DNA of 64,000 nucleotides from Oscillospiraceae bacterium. GTDB lineage: Bacteria > Bacillota > Clostridia > Oscillospirales > Ruminococcaceae. The translations under genes and the position numbers were made by a program. This document shows positions 35,417 through 43,344 of this stretch, in pieces (positions within the stretch are counted from its first letter, which is position 1; each line of letters starts with the position of its first letter). The DNA lies in assembly GCA_021201235.1 (NCBI GenBank), contig JAJQFI010000008.1:124001-188000 (forward strand), read 5' to 3'. Below the pieces are notes generated by a model. That model made no database searches. It saw only the letters and a list, made by a program, of their open reading frames with translations, and had not been told where the DNA came from.

Positions 35417-36832
35417 ATGAAGCTGTATAACTCTCTCACGCGTTCAAAAGACGAATTTGTGACCCACGAACCCGGCAAGGTCGAGATGTACACCTGCGGA
35501 CCGACCGTCTATCACTATGCACACATAGGAAACCTACGCTCATATATTATGGAGGACGTACTCGAGAAGTATCTTTCCTACTCGGGCTATAAGGTCAACC
35601 GTGTTATGAACATCACCGACGTCGGACACCTGACGAGCGACGGCGACACCGGCGACGACAAGATGCTCAAAGGCGCCAAGCGCGAGCACAAGACTGTCAT
35701 GGAGATTGCGAAATTCTATACCGACGCCTTCTTCAAGGACTGCTCGAAGCTCAATATCAGGATTCCCGACACCGTCGTGCCGGCAACCTCCTGCATCGAC
35801 GAGTTCATCCGGGTTATCGGCGTCCTTATCGACAAGGGCTATGCCTATCTTTCCGGCGGAAACGTCTATTTTGACACCTCGAAGCTTGAGAAATACTATG
35901 TCTTCAACGACTTCGACGAGGAAGATTTGGCAGTCGGCGTCCGTGAAGGAGTCGAAGCTGACCTCTCGAAAAGAAACAAGACCGACTTTGCCCTCTGGTT
36001 CACAAAATCCAAGTTTGAAGACCAAGAATTAAAGTGGGATTCGCCTTGGGGCGTTGGATACCCTGGCTGGCACATCGAATGCTCCTGCATCAGTATGAAA
36101 AATAACGGCGAATATCTCGACCTCCACTGCGGTGGAATTGACAACGCTTTCCCCCACCACACAAACGAAATCGCACAGTCGGAGTCTTATCTCGGGCATC
36201 CGTGGTGCCCGCAGTGGTTCCACGTCCGTCACCTCAACACCGAAGGCGGCAAGATGTCCAAATCGAAGGGCGAATTCCTGACGGTTTCGCTTCTTGAAGA
36301 AAAGGGCTACGACCCGATTGTATATCGGTTCTACTGCCTCCAGTCGCACTATCGCAAGACTCTCGTCTTCTCATACCCGAACCTTGACAACGCCGCTTCG
36401 GCTTACACGAAACTTGTCCAGAGGGTTGCCACTCTTCTCAAAGCTACGGGAGATATCGACGAGAACGCTTTCGCAAATCTTAAGAAGTCGTTCACCGACG
36501 CTATGGACAATGACCTGAACACTTCCCTTGCGGTTACGGCACTCTATGACGTTCTGAAGGCAGACACGGGCGACGCAACAAAGCTTGCTCTTATCAAAGA
36601 CTTCGACAGGGTCCTTTCTCTCGGGCTTGTAGAGCATGCAGAAAAGCTTTCGGCGGGCAATGGTGCGGATTCCGAAGAGCTTCCCGCAGAGGTGGCAGAG
36701 CTCTTAGAACAGCGCAAGGCGGCAAGAAAAGAGAAGAACTTCGCACTCGCCGACGAGCTGAGAGCAAAGATTGTTGCTCTCGGGTATTCCGTCGAGGAAA
36801 CAAGACAGGGCACGGTCGTAAAGAAAATATAG
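35417..36832 (+). CDS. cysS: Cysteinyl-tRNA synthetase
   Basis: Charges tRNA-Cys. Class I motifs are HIGN (in YHYAHIGNLRSYI) and KMSKS (GGKMSKSKGEFL); zinc ligands occur in MYTCGPTVY and around HIECSC and HHTNE. At 471 residues it is full length, with an ordinary C-terminal anticodon region. Placed after cysE under the same T-box, so cysteine supply and use are controlled together. Confidence 0.97.
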   Translation: MKLYNSLTRSKDEFVTHEPGKVEMYTCGPTVYHYAHIGNLRSYIMEDVLEKYLSYSGYKVNRVMNITDVGHLTSDGDTGDDKMLKGAKREHKTVMEIAKFYTDAFFKDCSKLNIRIPDTVVPATSCIDEFIRVIGVLIDKGYAYLSGGNVYFDTSKLEKYYVFNDFDEEDLAVGVREGVEADLSKRNKTDFALWFTKSKFEDQELKWDSPWGVGYPGWHIECSCISMKNNGEYLDLHCGGIDNAFPHHTNEIAQSESYLGHPWCPQWFHVRHLNTEGGKMSKSKGEFLTVSLLEEKGYDPIVYRFYCLQSHYRKTLVFSYPNLDNAASAYTKLVQRVATLLKATGDIDENAFANLKKSFTDAMDNDLNTSLAVTALYDVLKADTGDATKLALIKDFDRVLSLGLVEHAEKLSAGNGADSEELPAEVAELLEQRKAARKEKNFALADELRAKIVALGYSVEETRQGTVVKKI

Positions 36833-36871
36833 CCCCCTGCGCAAAGTTTGATGAAAATTTAACCTTGGCAC

Positions 36872-36900
36872 TTGACTTTAGGGCACTTTCGGGGTAATAT
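36872..36900 (+). promoter_or_regulatory. Promoter of the cyclophilin gene
   Basis: TTGACT (36872-36877), 17 bases, TAATAT (36895-36900). Confidence 0.75.
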
Positions 36901-36949
36901 TTCTATTAGAGTATTTGTGGAATTTTGCCCTTACAGAAAGGAAAGATAA

Positions 36950-37798
36950 ATGCCTCAGGATTACGATAATTACGAAAACCCAAAGAAAAAAAATCCGCTC
37001 AACTCGCCGGCATTCAGAAGATATTTCAAGGTGTCGCTTGTAGCGATTATAGTTATACTTGTGTTCGTGCTTCTCATCTGGGTTGCAGGTGCAAGGCAGT
37101 CGGGAATCCCGGATGAAATCGACTTCATCCAGCTTGAGGAGTCGGAGGACGACAACCCTGTCGTTATATTCGAGACAAACCTTGGCTCGATTTCGGCGGT
37201 CTTATACCCCGAGGAAGCCCCTGAATACTATGAATATTTCACCGGGCTTGTTGAGTCGGGATATTACGACGGATGCTATGTCTGTGCCGTTGTCGATACG
37301 GTTTATGCCTTGGGCGGAACTCCCGAGGCCGACCCGAACGGCGACAACGAGGGCGCCGACGAGACGGCATTCGAGGCGGAAATCTCGGACAAGCTCTGGC
37401 CCATAAAAGGCTCGATGGCATCCTTTGTCGGAACCACCGGCATGTGGCCCTTCCAGAAAAACTGTGCAGGCTCGACCTTCTTCTTCATAAACGACATCGA
37501 CGATGTCTATATGGACGAGGATGCGCTTAGACGCAGCTATGGCGACGAGCTGGGGTCGGTCTTCTCGGAATACGGCGGCATCCCGAACTTCACCCGGAAG
37601 TACACGATTTTCGCTCAGGTATATGACGGTTGGGACGTATTCGACGAGATAATGAATTCGGAAGTCCTCGACACCTATCAGCCGACGAGCGATATCGTCA
37701 TCGAAAGGGCATATATCACCACCTATGGCGAAGCCCCTGCCGAGGTTTACGGAATTCCCGTCAGCGAAACGGTTGACGAAGAAACCGACGCAGAATAA
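36950..37798 (+). CDS. Membrane-anchored cyclophilin-type peptidyl-prolyl isomerase
   Basis: A 282-residue protein with a basic N-terminus, one membrane helix (VSLVAIIVILVFVLLIWVAG) and an extracytoplasmic cyclophilin domain: VVIFETNLGSISAVLYPEEAP, then GSMASFVGTTG and STFFFINDID, and YTIFAQVYDGWDVFDEI. Several active-site positions differ from standard cyclophilins: the FxxRVV-type motif reads CYVCAVVDT, without the catalytic arginine. It may be a folding scaffold rather than an active isomerase. The foldase lipoprotein gene follows. Confidence 0.82.
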   Translation: MPQDYDNYENPKKKNPLNSPAFRRYFKVSLVAIIVILVFVLLIWVAGARQSGIPDEIDFIQLEESEDDNPVVIFETNLGSISAVLYPEEAPEYYEYFTGLVESGYYDGCYVCAVVDTVYALGGTPEADPNGDNEGADETAFEAEISDKLWPIKGSMASFVGTTGMWPFQKNCAGSTFFFINDIDDVYMDEDALRRSYGDELGSVFSEYGGIPNFTRKYTIFAQVYDGWDVFDEIMNSEVLDTYQPTSDIVIERAYITTYGEAPAEVYGIPVSETVDEETDAE

Positions 37799-37810
37799 AT
37801 AAATTTAGTA

Positions 37811-37839
37811 TGGACAAATCCGCGAAAATGTTGTATACT
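37811..37839 (+). promoter_or_regulatory. Promoter of the foldase lipoprotein gene
   Basis: TGGACA (37811-37816), 17 bases, TATACT (37834-37839). Confidence 0.75.
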
Positions 37840-37891
37840 ATATCAGTATGCGGCGTTTCGCCGAATCCCCATCTGAAAGGACATCTTTAAA

Positions 37892-39034
37892 ATGAACAAG
37901 TTGTTAAGAAAAGCACTCGTCTTTCTGACGATTTTTGCGGTCGTATTCTCTTTGGCGGGATGCGGCGACACCTCTTGGATAGTCAAGGTTGACGACGTTA
38001 CCGTCAACGCAGGCATGTATATCTACTATCAGGGTGCCGGTTATACTGCGGGGGTTTACGAACTTTCCGAAGAAGATTCGACCTATTACTATTACTATCT
38101 GTTTGGCTATTCTCTACTGGACGAAACCATTGACGGTCAGTCTATGTCCGATTACATGAGCGACTATGCAGTCGACATGTGCAAGCAGTATGTCGTCGTC
38201 CAGAAGCTCTTTGAGGAGCTCGGACTTGAGCTTTCGGAAACCGAGCTTGCAAACATCGAGACCTCCGTTGCAAACACATGGGAATCCTACAGCGAGACCT
38301 ATGAGGCGGCGGGCATTTCCGAGGACACCGTCAGAAAAGTAGCGGAAGCTACGATGATGGAAGAGGACGTCTTCAACGCCTACTATGAAGTCGGCGGTCT
38401 GAACGGCACCACCGAGGATGACATCAAGGACTATCTCGAGGACAACTATGCAAGAATAAAGTATATTACATTTGAGTTCTCCGAGAGTGCGGACGATGCT
38501 ATCGACGAGGACTATAAGGCTGAGATGCTCGAAATCGCTAACTCCTACCTCGAAAGAGCCGAAGCCGGCGAGTCCATGGACGATCTGATTGCCGAATACG
38601 CCGAAATCCTTGCGGCGGCAGAGGCTGAAGAATCTGAAGAGGAAGAAGATTCCGAAGATGCCGACGAAGACACTGCTGAAGAGACTGAAGAAGTAGAAGT
38701 CGAAGACGAAGAGGTCGATGAGTACGTCAACGAGTACATCATCTCAATCGAGGGCACTTCTCCGAGCGAGAAGTTTGTAAACTACGTCTTCACCGTCTGC
38801 AACGTCGGCGAGTACACCGTCATTCAGGACGACACCTGCTTCTATCTCGTCGAAAGACTCGACATCCTTGAGCGCGACGACCTCTATGAGGCTAACAGAG
38901 ACTCCTATCTCGAAGCACTCTTCGATGACGATTACACCACTCTCATCAACGAGAAGCTCGCAACCTATGAGGTTGAAGTCAACGAGAATTCCATCAAGCG
39001 TTACACTGCTGAGCGTGCACTCGGCATGGATTAA
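37892..39034 (+). CDS. PrsA/SurA-like foldase lipoprotein with acidic insert
   Basis: A 380-residue lipoprotein (signal with lipobox LAGC, Cys at about residue 24). The helical N-terminal part and the split C-terminal segment resemble the chaperone arms of SurA/PrsA, which assist folding of exported proteins. The central region, where a parvulin domain might be expected, carries a strongly acidic low-complexity insert (EESEEEEDSEDADEDTAEET). No clear parvulin active site was found, so isomerase activity is doubtful. It follows the membrane cyclophilin, suggesting a shared export-folding role. Confidence 0.7.
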   Translation: MNKLLRKALVFLTIFAVVFSLAGCGDTSWIVKVDDVTVNAGMYIYYQGAGYTAGVYELSEEDSTYYYYYLFGYSLLDETIDGQSMSDYMSDYAVDMCKQYVVVQKLFEELGLELSETELANIETSVANTWESYSETYEAAGISEDTVRKVAEATMMEEDVFNAYYEVGGLNGTTEDDIKDYLEDNYARIKYITFEFSESADDAIDEDYKAEMLEIANSYLERAEAGESMDDLIAEYAEILAAAEAEESEEEEDSEDADEDTAEETEEVEVEDEEVDEYVNEYIISIEGTSPSEKFVNYVFTVCNVGEYTVIQDDTCFYLVERLDILERDDLYEANRDSYLEALFDDDYTTLINEKLATYEVEVNENSIKRYTAERALGMD

Positions 39035-39052
39035 ACCCAAATTAAAAACAAA

Positions 39053-39084
39053 GGCGTTCACGGGAAACCGTGGGCGCTTTTTTT
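39053..39084 (+). terminator. Terminator after the foldase gene
   Basis: GGCGTTCACGG, GAAA loop, CCGTGGGCGC, then TTTTTTT. Confidence 0.85.
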
Positions 39085-39130
39085 AACATAAAGTTTTCAA
39101 AAAAATCTTGGATGTTTGCCCAATTTTCTC

Positions 39131-39159
39131 TTTACTATTCGGACGGATTGTGATAAAAT
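39131..39159 (+). promoter_or_regulatory. Probable promoter of nifJ
   Basis: TTTACT (39131-39136), 17 bases ending TGA, TAAAAT (39154-39159). An overlapping TATACT at 39159-39164 is an alternative -10. Confidence 0.6.
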
Positions 39160-39247
39160 ATACTGTGTACAGTTATGGTTCACTCTATCATTTGCTTACA
39201 CCGTAACACTTATTCAAAACTATCCTATCAATCAAGGAGGATTTTTA

Positions 39248-42200
39248 ATGGCAAGAAAAATGAAAACAATGGATGGCAACAATGCTGCCGCTTGGGCGTC
39301 ATATCCGTTCACAGAAGTAGCCGCCATCTATCCCATCACCCCTTCGTCGGTAATGGCAGAGGTAACCGACTCATGGTCGGCTAAGGGACAGACCAACCTT
39401 TTCGGAACTCCCGTAAGAGTTGCCGAAATGCAATCCGAGGCAGGTGCCGCAGGTACGGTTCACGGCTCTTTGACAGCCGGTGCTCTTACCACCACCTACA
39501 CTGCATCTCAGGGTCTTCTTCTGATGATTCCGAACATGTACAAGATTGCCGGTGAATTGCTTCCCTGCGTCATCCATGTTTCGGCAAGATGCGTTGCATC
39601 TCATGCACTTAACATCTTCGGCGACCACTCAGACATTTATGCCTGCCGTCAGACCGGATTTGCTATGCTCTGCTCCACCAACCCTCAGGAGGTTATGGAC
39701 CTTGGAACAGTCGCACACTTAGCCACCATCAAGTCAAGAGTACCTTTCCTTCACTTCTTCGACGGCTTCAGAACCTCTCACGAGATTCAGAAGATTGAGG
39801 TCTGGGACAAGGAAGACGTTGCCGAAATGGTCGACTGGGACGCTCTTGAGGAATTCAGAAACCGTTCCATCAACCCTGAGCACCCGGTTCTCAGAGGCTC
39901 CGCTCAGAACCCCGACATCTTCTTCCAGGCAAGAGAAGCCTGCAACCCCTACTATGATGCTGTTCCCGGCGTTGTAGAGGAGTATATGGACAAGGTCAAT
40001 GCTAAGATTGGCACCAATTACAAGCTCTTCAACTACTATGGCGCTCCCGATGCCGAAAAGGTCATCATCGCTATGGGTTCCGTTTGCGACACTATCGAAG
40101 AGACTATCGACTACCTCAATGCCAAGGGCGAAAAGCTCGGTCTCGTCAAGGTAAGACTTTACAGACCGTTCGTTGCTGACAAGCTCGTTGAGGCTATTCC
40201 CGACACCGTCAAGATGATCAGTGTCCTCGACAGAACCAAGGAGCCCGGCTCTTTGGGCGAGCCTCTTTATCTCGATGTTGTTGCGGCTCTTAAGAACTCG
40301 AAGTTTGCTGACGTTCCCATTGCGGGCGGCAGATACGGCTTGGGCTCGAAGGATACAACTCCCGACCAGATCAAGGCTGTTTATGACAACTGCGTTGGCT
40401 CAGACGACTACAAGCCGAGATTCACTATCGGCATCGACGACGATGTTACTCATCTTTCGCTCAAGTCTCAGGGCAAGCTCGACTCCGCACCTGCCGGAAC
40501 AATCTCCTGCAAGTTCTGGGGTCTTGGCTCTGATGGTACCGTCGGCGCAAACAAGAACTCCATCAAGATTATCGGCGACCACACCGACAAGTATGCTCAG
40601 GCTTACTTCTCCTATGACTCCAAGAAGTCGGGCGGTGTTACCGTTTCTCACCTTCGCTTCGGCGATACTCCGATAAAGTCCACTTACCTTATCAACCAGG
40701 CTGACTTTGTCGCTTGCCATAACGAATCCTACATCAATAAGTACGATATAGTTCAGGACGTAAAGCCCGGCGGAACCTTCCTTCTCAACTGCCAGTGGAG
40801 CGTTGACGAATTGGATGAAAAGCTTCCCGGACAGGCCAAGAGATATATCGCTGACAACAATATCAAGTTCTACATCATCAACGGTATCGAAATCGGCAAG
40901 AAGATTGGTTTGGGCTCGAGAATCAACACTGTTTTGCAGTCTGCATTCTTCAAGCTTGCAAACATCATCCCGATTGACGAGGCTATCCAGTATATGAAGG
41001 ATGCCGCTACCGCTTCCTACTCCAAGAAGGGCGAAGCTATCGTCAAGATGAACCACGACGCTATCGACGCCGGCTGTGAGCAGGTTGTCGAGGTCAAGGT
41101 TCCCGACTCGTGGAAGTCCTGCGCTGACACCGAAATCGGTATGCCCAAGGCTACCGGCGAGAACGAGACTCTTGTCAACTTCGTTAATAACATCCTCATT
41201 CCTTGCAACGCTCAGCAGGGCGATAAGCTCCCCGTTTCCACATTCGTAAAGAATGCCGACGGTACCTTCCCGCAGGGCTCTGCCGCTTACGAGAAGAGAG
41301 GAATCGCTATCGACGTTCCCGCTTGGAACTCCGACAACTGCATTCAGTGCAACTTCTGCTCTTATGTTTGCCCGCACGCTGTTATCCGTCCTTCCATCAT
41401 GACCGAGGAAGAGCTCGCTAATGCTCCTGAGGCGGCTAAGGCAAAGGCTAAGCCCGCAACCGGTATGCCCGGCTACTACTTCGTAATGACAATGTCTGCT
41501 CTTGACTGCACAGGCTGTGGCTCTTGCGTGAACGTATGCCCCGGCAAGAAGGGCGAGAAGGCACTCTCGATGAAGTCGCTTGACAGTCAGCTCGGCGAGC
41601 AGGAAGTCTTCGACTATGCAAGATCTCTCGACGACAAGCCCGAGGTTCACGAGAAGTTCAAGGATACCACCGTCAAGGGCTCGCAGTTCAAGCAGCCGAT
41701 GCTCGAATTCTCCGGTGCTTGCGCAGGATGCGGCGAAACTCCTTATGCTAAGCTCGTTACTCAGCTCTTCGGCGACAGAATGTATATCGCCAACGCTACA
41801 GGATGCTCCTCTATCTGGGGCGGCTCCGCACCTTCAACTCCTTATACCACCAACAGAGACGGCAAGGGTCCCGCTTGGGCTAACTCCCTCTTCGAGGACA
41901 ATGCTGAGTTCGGCTATGGTATGTATCTCGCACAGAACACCATCCGTGAGAGAAACATCGCAAAGCTCAAGAAGATTTCCGAGACAGTTGAGTGCCCCGA
42001 GTGCAAGGCAGTAGTTGACGAGTACCTCGCAACAGTCGACGACGGTCAGGCTAACAGCGTTGCTACCGACAAGCTCGTTGAGGTTCTCCCGAAGATTGGT
42101 ACCCCCGAGGCTCTCGAAGTTCTCAAGGAGAAAGACTTCCTCAGAAAGAAGTCAATGTGGATCTTCGGCGGCGACGGCTGGGCTTATGATATCGGCTTCG

Positions 42201-42796
42201 GCGGACTTGACCACGTCATCGCTCAGAACATCGACGTCAACATCTTCGTATTCGACACCGAGGTTTACTCCAACACCGGCGGACAGGCTTCCAAGGCAAC
42301 TCCTACCGGCGCAATCGCTCAGTTTGCCGCCACAGGTAAGGCTATCAAGAAGAAGGATCTCGCAGGCATCGCAATGACCTATGGCTACGTTTACGTTGCG
42401 CACGTTGCAATGGGTGCTGATTACAACCAGTGCATCAAGGCTATTGCAGAGGCTGAGAGCTACCACGGACCTTCAATCATCATCGGTTATGCTCCTTGTA
42501 TCAACCACGGTATCAAGGGCGGCATGAGCATCGCTCAGACCGAGGAGAAGAAGGCTGTTGACGCTGGTTACTGGCACCTCTACAGATACGATCCGAGACT
42601 CGCTGCCGAGGGCAAGAATCCGTTCCACCTCGACTCCAAGGCTCCGACCGCTGAGTACAAGGACTTCCTCATGGGTGAGGTCAGATACAACTCCCTCGCT
42701 CGTTCGAATCCTGAGAGAGCCGAAAAGCTCTTCGACTCCGCTGTCGACAATGCTAAGAACAGGTATGATTACCTTGTCGAGCTGTCGAATCAGTGA
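39248..42796 (+). CDS. nifJ: Pyruvate:ferredoxin (flavodoxin) oxidoreductase
   Basis: Oxidises pyruvate to acetyl-CoA and CO2 while reducing ferredoxin, the central reaction of anaerobic fermentation. This is the single-chain form, 1182 residues. N-terminal domains bind TPP (YPFTEVAAIYPITPSSVMAE), the ferredoxin-type insert has two 4Fe-4S motifs (CIQCNFCSYVCPH and CTGCGSCVNVCPG), and the C-terminal TPP domain has CAGCGETPYAKL and GGDGWAYDIGFGGLDH. ATG 39248 follows AAGGAGG by 6 bases; the track's earlier start lies upstream of the promoter. Codon use is noticeably more biased than in its neighbours, as expected for a highly expressed gene. Confidence 0.97.
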   Translation: MARKMKTMDGNNAAAWASYPFTEVAAIYPITPSSVMAEVTDSWSAKGQTNLFGTPVRVAEMQSEAGAAGTVHGSLTAGALTTTYTASQGLLLMIPNMYKIAGELLPCVIHVSARCVASHALNIFGDHSDIYACRQTGFAMLCSTNPQEVMDLGTVAHLATIKSRVPFLHFFDGFRTSHEIQKIEVWDKEDVAEMVDWDALEEFRNRSINPEHPVLRGSAQNPDIFFQAREACNPYYDAVPGVVEEYMDKVNAKIGTNYKLFNYYGAPDAEKVIIAMGSVCDTIEETIDYLNAKGEKLGLVKVRLYRPFVADKLVEAIPDTVKMISVLDRTKEPGSLGEPLYLDVVAALKNSKFADVPIAGGRYGLGSKDTTPDQIKAVYDNCVGSDDYKPRFTIGIDDDVTHLSLKSQGKLDSAPAGTISCKFWGLGSDGTVGANKNSIKIIGDHTDKYAQAYFSYDSKKSGGVTVSHLRFGDTPIKSTYLINQADFVACHNESYINKYDIVQDVKPGGTFLLNCQWSVDELDEKLPGQAKRYIADNNIKFYIINGIEIGKKIGLGSRINTVLQSAFFKLANIIPIDEAIQYMKDAATASYSKKGEAIVKMNHDAIDAGCEQVVEVKVPDSWKSCADTEIGMPKATGENETLVNFVNNILIPCNAQQGDKLPVSTFVKNADGTFPQGSAAYEKRGIAIDVPAWNSDNCIQCNFCSYVCPHAVIRPSIMTEEELANAPEAAKAKAKPATGMPGYYFVMTMSALDCTGCGSCVNVCPGKKGEKALSMKSLDSQLGEQEVFDYARSLDDKPEVHEKFKDTTVKGSQFKQPMLEFSGACAGCGETPYAKLVTQLFGDRMYIANATGCSSIWGGSAPSTPYTTNRDGKGPAWANSLFEDNAEFGYGMYLAQNTIRERNIAKLKKISETVECPECKAVVDEYLATVDDGQANSVATDKLVEVLPKIGTPEALEVLKEKDFLRKKSMWIFGGDGWAYDIGFGGLDHVIAQNIDVNIFVFDTEVYSNTGGQASKATPTGAIAQFAATGKAIKKKDLAGIAMTYGYVYVAHVAMGADYNQCIKAIAEAESYHGPSIIIGYAPCINHGIKGGMSIAQTEEKKAVDAGYWHLYRYDPRLAAEGKNPFHLDSKAPTAEYKDFLMGEVRYNSLARSNPERAEKLFDSAVDNAKNRYDYLVELSNQ

Positions 42797-42820
42797 TAGG
42801 CTGAAATCCAGATATAATAA

Positions 42821-42852
42821 AATCCCCCGAGGTAATTCTCGGGGGATTTTTG
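42821..42852 (+). terminator. Terminator of nifJ
   Basis: AATCCCCCGAG and CTCGGGGGATT with a 6-base loop, then TTTTTG. Confidence 0.9.
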
Positions 42853-42915
42853 TGCTTCGCAAACCTCTCAGTCGCCTTCGGCGCCAGCTCCCCTAAGCTT
42901 ATGGGAGCCATAATT
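42853..42915. repeat. REP-like palindromic repeat, copy 4
   Basis: CCTCTCAGTCGCCTTCGGCG followed by AGCTCCCCTAAGCTTATGGGAGC. Closest to copy 1 at 6219, sharing the CGCCTTCGGCGCCAG core. Confidence 0.8.
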
Positions 42916-42941
42916 GTGGAGAACAAAGCTTTCAATTCTAA

Positions 42942-42970
42942 TTGACATTTATCACTTTATATGGTACAAT
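42942..42970 (+). promoter_or_regulatory. Toxin promoter, TA locus 3
   Basis: TTGACA (42942-42947), 17 bases, TACAAT (42965-42970). Confidence 0.85.
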
Positions 42971-42992
42971 AATATTCAGCGAGAGGTGGTCG

Positions 42993-43014
42993 CTCTTTTC
43001 CGAACGGAAAGGAG
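42993..43014 (+). promoter_or_regulatory. Ribosome-site-blocking hairpin, TA locus 3
   Basis: CTCTTTTCC (42993-43001), GAAC loop, GGAAAGGAG (43006-43014): a 9-bp stem with one G-U pair that hides the AAAGGAG ribosome site of the toxin. Confidence 0.75.
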
Positions 43015-43022
43015 TGATGCTC

Positions 43023-43112
43023 ATGGACGTTTCTACCGTCATTCTGCTTCTTGGTTTGCTGATATCAGCTATCAATTTGGGCATTACCATCGGTAATAGT
43101 TCAAAGAAATAG
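43023..43112 (+). CDS. Small hydrophobic type I toxin, locus 3
   Basis: A 29-residue peptide (MDVSTVILLLGLLISAI..., ending SSKK) with one membrane helix and a basic tail; not in the ORF track. Ribosome site AAAGGAGTGAT lies 7 bases upstream and is buried in the hairpin above. Its mRNA leader shares the 17-base GAGAGGTGGTCGCTCTT with the locus 2 toxin leader, showing common descent. An antisense promoter faces it at 43254-43226. Toxin role is inferred from form and arrangement. Confidence 0.78.
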   Translation: MDVSTVILLLGLLISAINLGITIGNSSKK

Positions 43113-43219
43113 CTGTCCTTTGACTTCCACGTCAAAAAACAGCCTTCCCCGTTTCAATTAACTTTGTTCGGAGAGTGACCTTGTTGCCTGAATGACCAGT
43201 TCAGGCAACGCCTCTCGCT
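43104..43219 (-). ncRNA. Candidate antisense antitoxin RNA, TA locus 3
   Basis: From the minus-strand promoter to a hairpin (GGCTGT ... ACAGCT, 43148-43109) followed by ATTTCTTTG, which is the complement of the toxin's last codons. A 10-bp hairpin GTTGCCTGAA/TTCAGGCAAC lies near its 5' end. Size about 115 bases. Confidence 0.7.
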
Positions 43220-43225
43220 ATTTTT

Positions 43226-43254
43226 ATTATAGAATACTTTCTATCCTTTGTCAA
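43226..43254 (-). promoter_or_regulatory. Promoter of antitoxin RNA, TA locus 3
   Basis: Minus strand TTGACA (43254-43249), 17 bases, TATAAT (43231-43226). Confidence 0.85.
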
Positions 43255-43287
43255 GAGGAAATTTTTATTTATAAGGTTATATAGCTT

Positions 43288-43315
43288 CGCCCCGAGATGG
43301 ATTGGTCTCGGGGCG
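43288..43315. terminator. Hairpin after surface-protein gene
   Basis: CGCCCCGAGA and TCTCGGGGCG form a perfect 10-bp stem with an 8-base loop 30 bases beyond the stop of the surface-protein gene. The minus-strand T tract is poor, so it may only stabilise the mRNA end. Confidence 0.6.
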
Positions 43316-43344
43316 ATTATTCTTTCAAGAATTTTCTTTAAAAA

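Noticed and set aside
42853-42915. REP-like repeat as the nifJ terminator
   Set aside because: A complete terminator with a T tract lies just before it at 42821-42852, so the repeat is kept as a separate feature.
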